Shown here: positions 60,417 through 64,000 of the stretch, piece after piece
Numbering within the stretch: position 1 is the stretch's first letter
Layout of the letters: every line of letters begins with the position of its first letter
From: Malus domestica
Taxonomy: Eukaryota > Streptophyta > Magnoliopsida > Rosales > Rosaceae
DNA: 64,000 nt
Assembly: GCF_042453785.1 (NCBI RefSeq)
Contig: NC_091665.1
Coordinates: 32,017,001-32,081,000, forward strand
Reading direction: 5' to 3'
Made by a program: the position numbers and the translations under genes
Notes under the pieces: generated by a model
What the model saw: only the letters and a program-made list of their open reading frames with translations
Told to the model about the DNA's origin: nothing
The model's database searches: none

Positions 60417-61748
60417 ATGCTCCCCTAAGTTCCCAAGTGAGGGAAGTTCCTCGGTTGGGGACTTACAAGATCCAAGCCATTAAGTAATCACGAAACTTCT
60501 AAGTACCGAAGTGTGGTATCATTTTCACTTGCCTTATCTATCTCATATGTAGATGTGGCATCTTCTCTAGAAGTACTTTTCCTCCATCCAAGGGTGGTAT
60601 CTTTAACCGATGAAGATGCACAAGGTAATGTATCAATTTCAGTTGAAGCTTACTTGTAGTTTCGGGCTTGATCAAGTGCGATACAAACCCTATAGTAAGA
60701 GTCCCCCAAGTCGTCGAGCTAGGAGATTTGCCAAATGAGGTAACAGACAAGGTAAGCAATCAGACTTCCAAGCAAATAACCTGGATCAGAGGTTTGACTT
60801 CGGCTTTCGGTTGATTGTTCTCATTCTCCTTGTGTCGTAAAAAGCAACAAGGATAAGGAGAAGCAAATGAAGAAGAGATGATATGAGATACTTTTTCTTT
60901 TGAAGAAGTAACTTTCCACAAGCTTATTCTTGAACTGGGCTGGAGGGTTTTCTGGTTTCTTCTAGAGTATAAGGCCGACTCAAGAATTTGAGGGTCAAAA
61001 CAAGTCCATCAAATCTAGAGTACGTTCGACCTTGATGATATGGGATACTTTTGCTGTTGACAAAGTAGTGGATGTATCGGCACGTGTTCTGTTACGCTTG
61101 TCTCCACATGCTTCCTTGTATCCTTCTCACTTGCCTTATCTGTTCATCAGGCAGATATGGTATCTTCTCTTGAAGCATAAGATGTTGAAGATGAGTACTC
61201 GAGAGTAATGCCGGATAAGTAATCAGGCAACGGGTTCCAGGCAGTCAGTTCCTGATTCGAAGCTTGATTCCAAGTGCTGACTGATTGCTCTCTTTCTCCT
61301 TGTCTTGCTGATAAGAACAAGGCCAAATGAAAACACAAGGAAAAAACATGATATGGGATACTCTTGCTTTTAACCCTGATGATATGAGATACTGTTGCTT
61401 TGGTGTAGCTTGTTTGCATAGGTATTATCGGGAGGAAAATAAGCTGAGTATTTCGAGAGATTCTGCTGAGAGTGCCCTCTCGGATGTGAAGAAAAGTTGA
61501 GCATTTTTTTTATTTGCAGGTCTGCCTGGCTGTGGAGGATGGAGGTCGACATATATAGGAGTCTCCCCAACAACAAGTAGTAGTGCTATTCTTTTACCCT
61601 TATTGGTCATAGCAATGTAGTGGGAGCTGCAAGCTTCACGTGTTTTAACTTTGTCAGAGCACTTTGAAAAAATGGTTTGTAGTATTTGGAAAGCTGATGT
61701 TGTGTGTAAAGATTGCAGACAAGCTTTATCCAAGGAAATCTTGCTCTC

Positions 61749-62250
61749 GAAGTTCGGAGAACGGTGCCTCTTCAATTTTTGAACAAGCAATCCTATCGGG
61801 GATTTGGCTATCGAGATTCAGAGAATGGTGCCTTTTCGATTTTGAGAAAGCAATCCTGTTGAGAGTCTGACTATTGAGATTCGAAGAGAAGTGTCTCTTC
61901 GATTTTTGAGAAAGTAATCCTGTTGGGAGTCTGGCTCTCGAGATTCGGAGGGTGGTGCCTCTTCGATTTTTGAGCACATAATCCTGTTGAGAGTCTGGCT
62001 CTCGAGATTCAGAGAGTGGTGCCTCTTTGATTTTTGAGAAAGCAATCCTGTTGAGAGTCTGGCTCTTGAGATTCAGAGAGCGGTATCTCTTCGATTTTTG
62101 AGAAAGTAATCTTGTTGGGAGTCTGGCTCTCGAGATTCGGAGGGCGATGCCTCTTCCATTTTTGAGCAAGTAATCCTGTTGGGAGTCTGGCTTTCGAGAA
62201 TCGGAGAGTGGTGCCTCTTTGATTTTTGAGCAAGCAATCTTGTTAGGAGT
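61749..62250 (-). repeat. 64-bp tandem repeat, about 8 units
   Basis: Units carry 'gattcggagagtggtgcctc', 'ttcgatttttgag' and 'cctgttgggagtctggct'. Because 64 is 3x21+1 and no frame of the unit has a stop, all three minus frames are open and each protein cycles through the three readings every three units. The 206-codon minus-strand frame is therefore most simply an effect of the repeat. Confidence 0.85.
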
Positions 62251-62528
62251 GTTTTCTCGAATGTGAGTAAAGGTTGGGCATTTTTGCCAGTCTGCCTTGC
62301 CACGGAGCACGGAGGTTGACACACATAGAGACTTTCCGGTTATCAAGCAGTGATGCTGTTCCTTTACCCTTGTGGGTAATAATAGGGTAGCTGGACCTTC
62401 AAAATTTATGTGTCTAAACTTTGTCAGAGATATTTGGCAAAGTTATCTATGGTACCCGAGGAGCTGATTTCACGTGTGGAAAGTGGTGCTTCTTCGATTT
62501 TTGAACTAATGGCCATGTTGCCCTTTCT

Positions 62529-62536
62529 TTTATAAG
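62529..62536 (+). promoter_or_regulatory. TATA-like box before the antisense ORF
   Basis: TTTATAAG, 109 bp before the ATG. Distance and the pyrimidine-rich leader fit a plant core promoter. Inference. Confidence 0.5.
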
Positions 62537-62644
62537 GGCACCAATTGTGTGCAAGAAGTACATTAAGAGAGTTATTGCTTGTAGGATTTTTCTCCTTACT
62601 TCAAAGGTTTATTGCACCTCATTTCTCCTTCATCATTTCTGAGA

Positions 62645-63370
62645 ATGTCTGGCCCATCCGACCGTCGTTTTGACTTGAACTTTGGTGAAAAGGCAGCCAT
62701 GCTTTCTCAAGACAACATATGGCGCCCATCCTTCTTATCCCTTATTGGTCATCTTACCATTGGGGACTCTGTGAAGAAGAATGATATGACCGCTGCGATG
62801 GTGGCTAAGAACCTTCTCACTCCCAAAGATAACAGACTACTTTCCAAACGGTCTGATGAGTTGGCTGTTAAGGATTCTCTGGCTCTCACTGTTCAGTGTG
62901 CAGGTTCTGTGTCTAATATGGCCCAACGCCTATTTGCTCGAACCCACCAAGTTGAATCATTGGCGGCTGAAGTGATAAGTCTCAAACAGGAGATCAGAGG
63001 GCTCAAGCATGAGAATAAACAGTTGCACAGGCTCGCACATGACTATGCTACAACCATGAAGAGGAAGCTCGACCAGCTGCAGGAATTTGATAGTCAGATT
63101 TTACTTGATCATCAGAGGTTTGTGGGTTTGTTCCAAAGACATTTATTGCCTTCGTCTTCTGGGGCTGTACCGCGTAATGAAGCTCCAAATGATCAACCTT
63201 TGGTGCCTCCTCCTTCTGGGGTTCTGCCTAGTACTGAGGCTTCGAATAATCACCCTTTGGTGCCCCTCTTTCTGGGGCTCTACCGACTGCTGAGACTTCT
63301 CCTGAGCAACCTTTGTGAAGGCTCCTTCTTGTTTGTTTATTTTGATTCATGTATATGTACATATTTGTAA
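62645..63370 (+). CDS. Repeat-family ORF of unknown function, antisense to its host LTR element
   Basis: 241 codons from ATG 62645 (MSGPSDRRFDLNFGEKAAML); the 11 in-frame codons upstream open with TTG. I recognise this as a dispersed family in Rosaceae genomes without known function. Residues about 103-150 (VESLAAEVISLKQEIRGLKH and on) are a strong coiled coil. The C-terminus has ~20-aa repeats with SSGAVP...EAPNDQPLVP. At about 63265 the third repeat has lost one base: the frame shifts and reads a hydrophobic tail to 63370, while the original frame would stop at 63316-63318. A TATA-like TTTATAAG at 62529-62536 and AATAAA at 63386-63391 bracket it as a transcription unit, on the strand opposite to the LTR promoter. 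It has no gag, protease or nucleic-acid-binding motif. Confidence 0.65.
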   Translation: MSGPSDRRFDLNFGEKAAMLSQDNIWRPSFLSLIGHLTIGDSVKKNDMTAAMVAKNLLTPKDNRLLSKRSDELAVKDSLALTVQCAGSVSNMAQRLFARTHQVESLAAEVISLKQEIRGLKHENKQLHRLAHDYATTMKRKLDQLQEFDSQILLDHQRFVGLFQRHLLPSSSGAVPRNEAPNDQPLVPPPSGVLPSTEASNNHPLVPLFLGLYRLLRLLLSNLCEGSFLFVYFDSCICTYL

Positions 63371-63385
63371 CTTATCGGAGATATC

Positions 63386-63391
63386 AATAAA
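63386..63391 (+). terminator. Polyadenylation signal after the antisense ORF
   Basis: AATAAA, 16 bp after the stop codon, in the sense of the plus-strand ORF. Confidence 0.5.
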
Positions 63392-63809
63392 CAAGCTTTG
63401 CTTCATTTCAACGTATTGTGTTAAATACACCAAGGCCTTCTTCACTAAGTTCTTTGAATTTTTCCTTTTGTTGAAGGTTTGTGAGTGAAGCATGTAGGTT
63501 GGGTAGTGCTCCCGTAATTTCCCAAGTGAGGAAAACTTTTCGGTTGGAGACTTGAAAAATCCCAGTCACTGAGTGGTCGTGAGACTTCCGAGTATCAATG
63601 TGCAGTAGTATATGGTAGAAGTCCCCCAAGTCTCCGGTCGAGGGAGTTGACGAATGAGGCATTTCCTTTCTAAGTGGTAGCTGAAAACTCCTTTTTCATA
63701 TATATATTTATTATGAAAGTTGTTAGGCCCAAAGAAGAAGAGGCCTAGGCAATTTTTTTTTGAATTTTCGAAATTTCGAATTTTTAAATTTTTGAATTTT
63801 TGAAAAAAA

Positions 63810-64000
63810 ATATATATTTTTTAAAGCTTTGTAGGTGAAGCTTTGTTGGGTACCATGAATTGATTTTGCTTCACACTATTTTGATCAAGATAGTGTGAAG
63901 TTTTTGTAAGTGAAGCTTTTGTGGGTGAAGTTTTTGTGGTGGGGGAAGCTTTTATGGGTGAAGCTTTTGTGGGTGAAGCTTTTGTGGTGGGAAGATAGTG
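63810..64000 (-). repeat. GAAGCTTTTGTGGGT tandem array and hairpin
   Basis: About seven units of ~20-30 bp. Within it, 63870-63901 is a perfect inverted repeat with CTTCACACTA arms. In reverse complement the array is of the same type as that at 19695-20010. Confidence 0.75.

Larger units (their letters stand above)
59938..64000 (-). mobile_element. Large non-autonomous LTR element, minus strand, runs off the window
   Basis: The 479-bp LTR at 59938-60416 is its 3' LTR: on the minus strand it starts TGTTTGTACCATG and ends GCATCAACA, with a TATA-like CTATAAATAG. AACTTAGGGGAGCAT, a purine tract, lies just before it on the minus strand. The interior, from 60417 on, has no gag or pol. It contains long internal duplications (about 61485-61745 with 62250-62510; 60417-60760 with 63500-63670), a 64-bp tandem array, an opposite-strand ORF, and an AAGCTTTTGTGGGTGAAGC array at the end. 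LTR ends and the GAAGCTT array relate it to the nested element at 16815-21120. The 5' LTR lies beyond 64000. Confidence 0.8.

Noticed and set aside
61726..62346. 206-codon minus-strand open frame
   Set aside because: It is generated by the 64-bp tandem repeat, which is open in all three minus frames; no start context or homology.
1..64000. CRISPR array, bacterial operon or viral genome
   Set aside because: All repeats are plant-type mobile elements or tandem arrays; there is no spaced-repeat pattern and no prokaryotic gene layout.

Overview
The window is plant nuclear DNA: AT-rich, with intron-split genes, GT/AG introns and plant-only families (LOB-domain proteins, SUPERMAN-type one-finger repressors, Cassandra and Ty3/gypsy retrotransposons, tRNA-derived SINEs). 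The SINE and MITE types and the MSGPSDRRFD-type repeat ORF make me think of Rosaceae, probably apple or pear. That is recognition from memory, not proof.

Layout. 0-4 kb: intergenic. 4.1-5.0 kb (+): LBD29-like gene. 5-9.9 kb: small repeats, including a SINE with a 15-bp target duplication and a 959-bp Pack-MULE carrying the first 44 codons of nucleoporin NUP155. 9,989-22,516: decayed minus-strand Ty3/gypsy element with ~2.5-kb LTRs and TAAAA target duplication. Its right LTR is split by a plus-strand non-autonomous LTR element (16,815-21,120; TACTA duplication) that carries fragments of ERF, HSP70 and probably CC-NLR genes. 25.0-26.0 kb (-): LBD16-like gene, facing the LBD29-like gene. 29.1-35.7 kb (-): complete PARP1 gene, 19 exons, 966 aa. 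36.5-38.6 kb (-): deoxyhypusine hydroxylase, 7 exons, 320 aa. 39.8-41.6 kb (+): BET1-type Qc-SNARE, 5 exons, 122 aa, head to head with the hydroxylase. 44.7-45.3 and 53.7-54.3 kb (-): two single-finger C2H2 repressors with C-terminal EAR motifs. 47,939-48,596: intact Cassandra element with 5S rRNA-like sequence in both 294-bp LTRs. 50.9-51.3 kb: TRIM-like element. 55.4-57.8 kb: long-TIR element. 58,047-59,011: hAT element with a perfect 8-bp duplication. 59,938 to the window end: minus-strand LTR element holding an opposite-strand transcription unit (TATA, 241-codon ORF, AATAAA).

How the genes relate. From memory, Arabidopsis has BET11, DOHH and LBD29 as neighbours (AT3G58170/58180/58190), and LBD16/LBD17 plus ZFP11 in a related block (AT2G424xx). 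The window therefore looks like a conserved block in which transposons have pushed the LBD pair about 20 kb apart. In Arabidopsis LBD16 and LBD29 act downstream of ARF7/ARF19 in lateral root initiation. PARP1, DOHH and BET1 are housekeeping genes (DNA damage signalling, eIF5A hypusination, ER-Golgi fusion). Gene models were built by hand from splice sites, frame continuity and remembered family sequences. No search was run.
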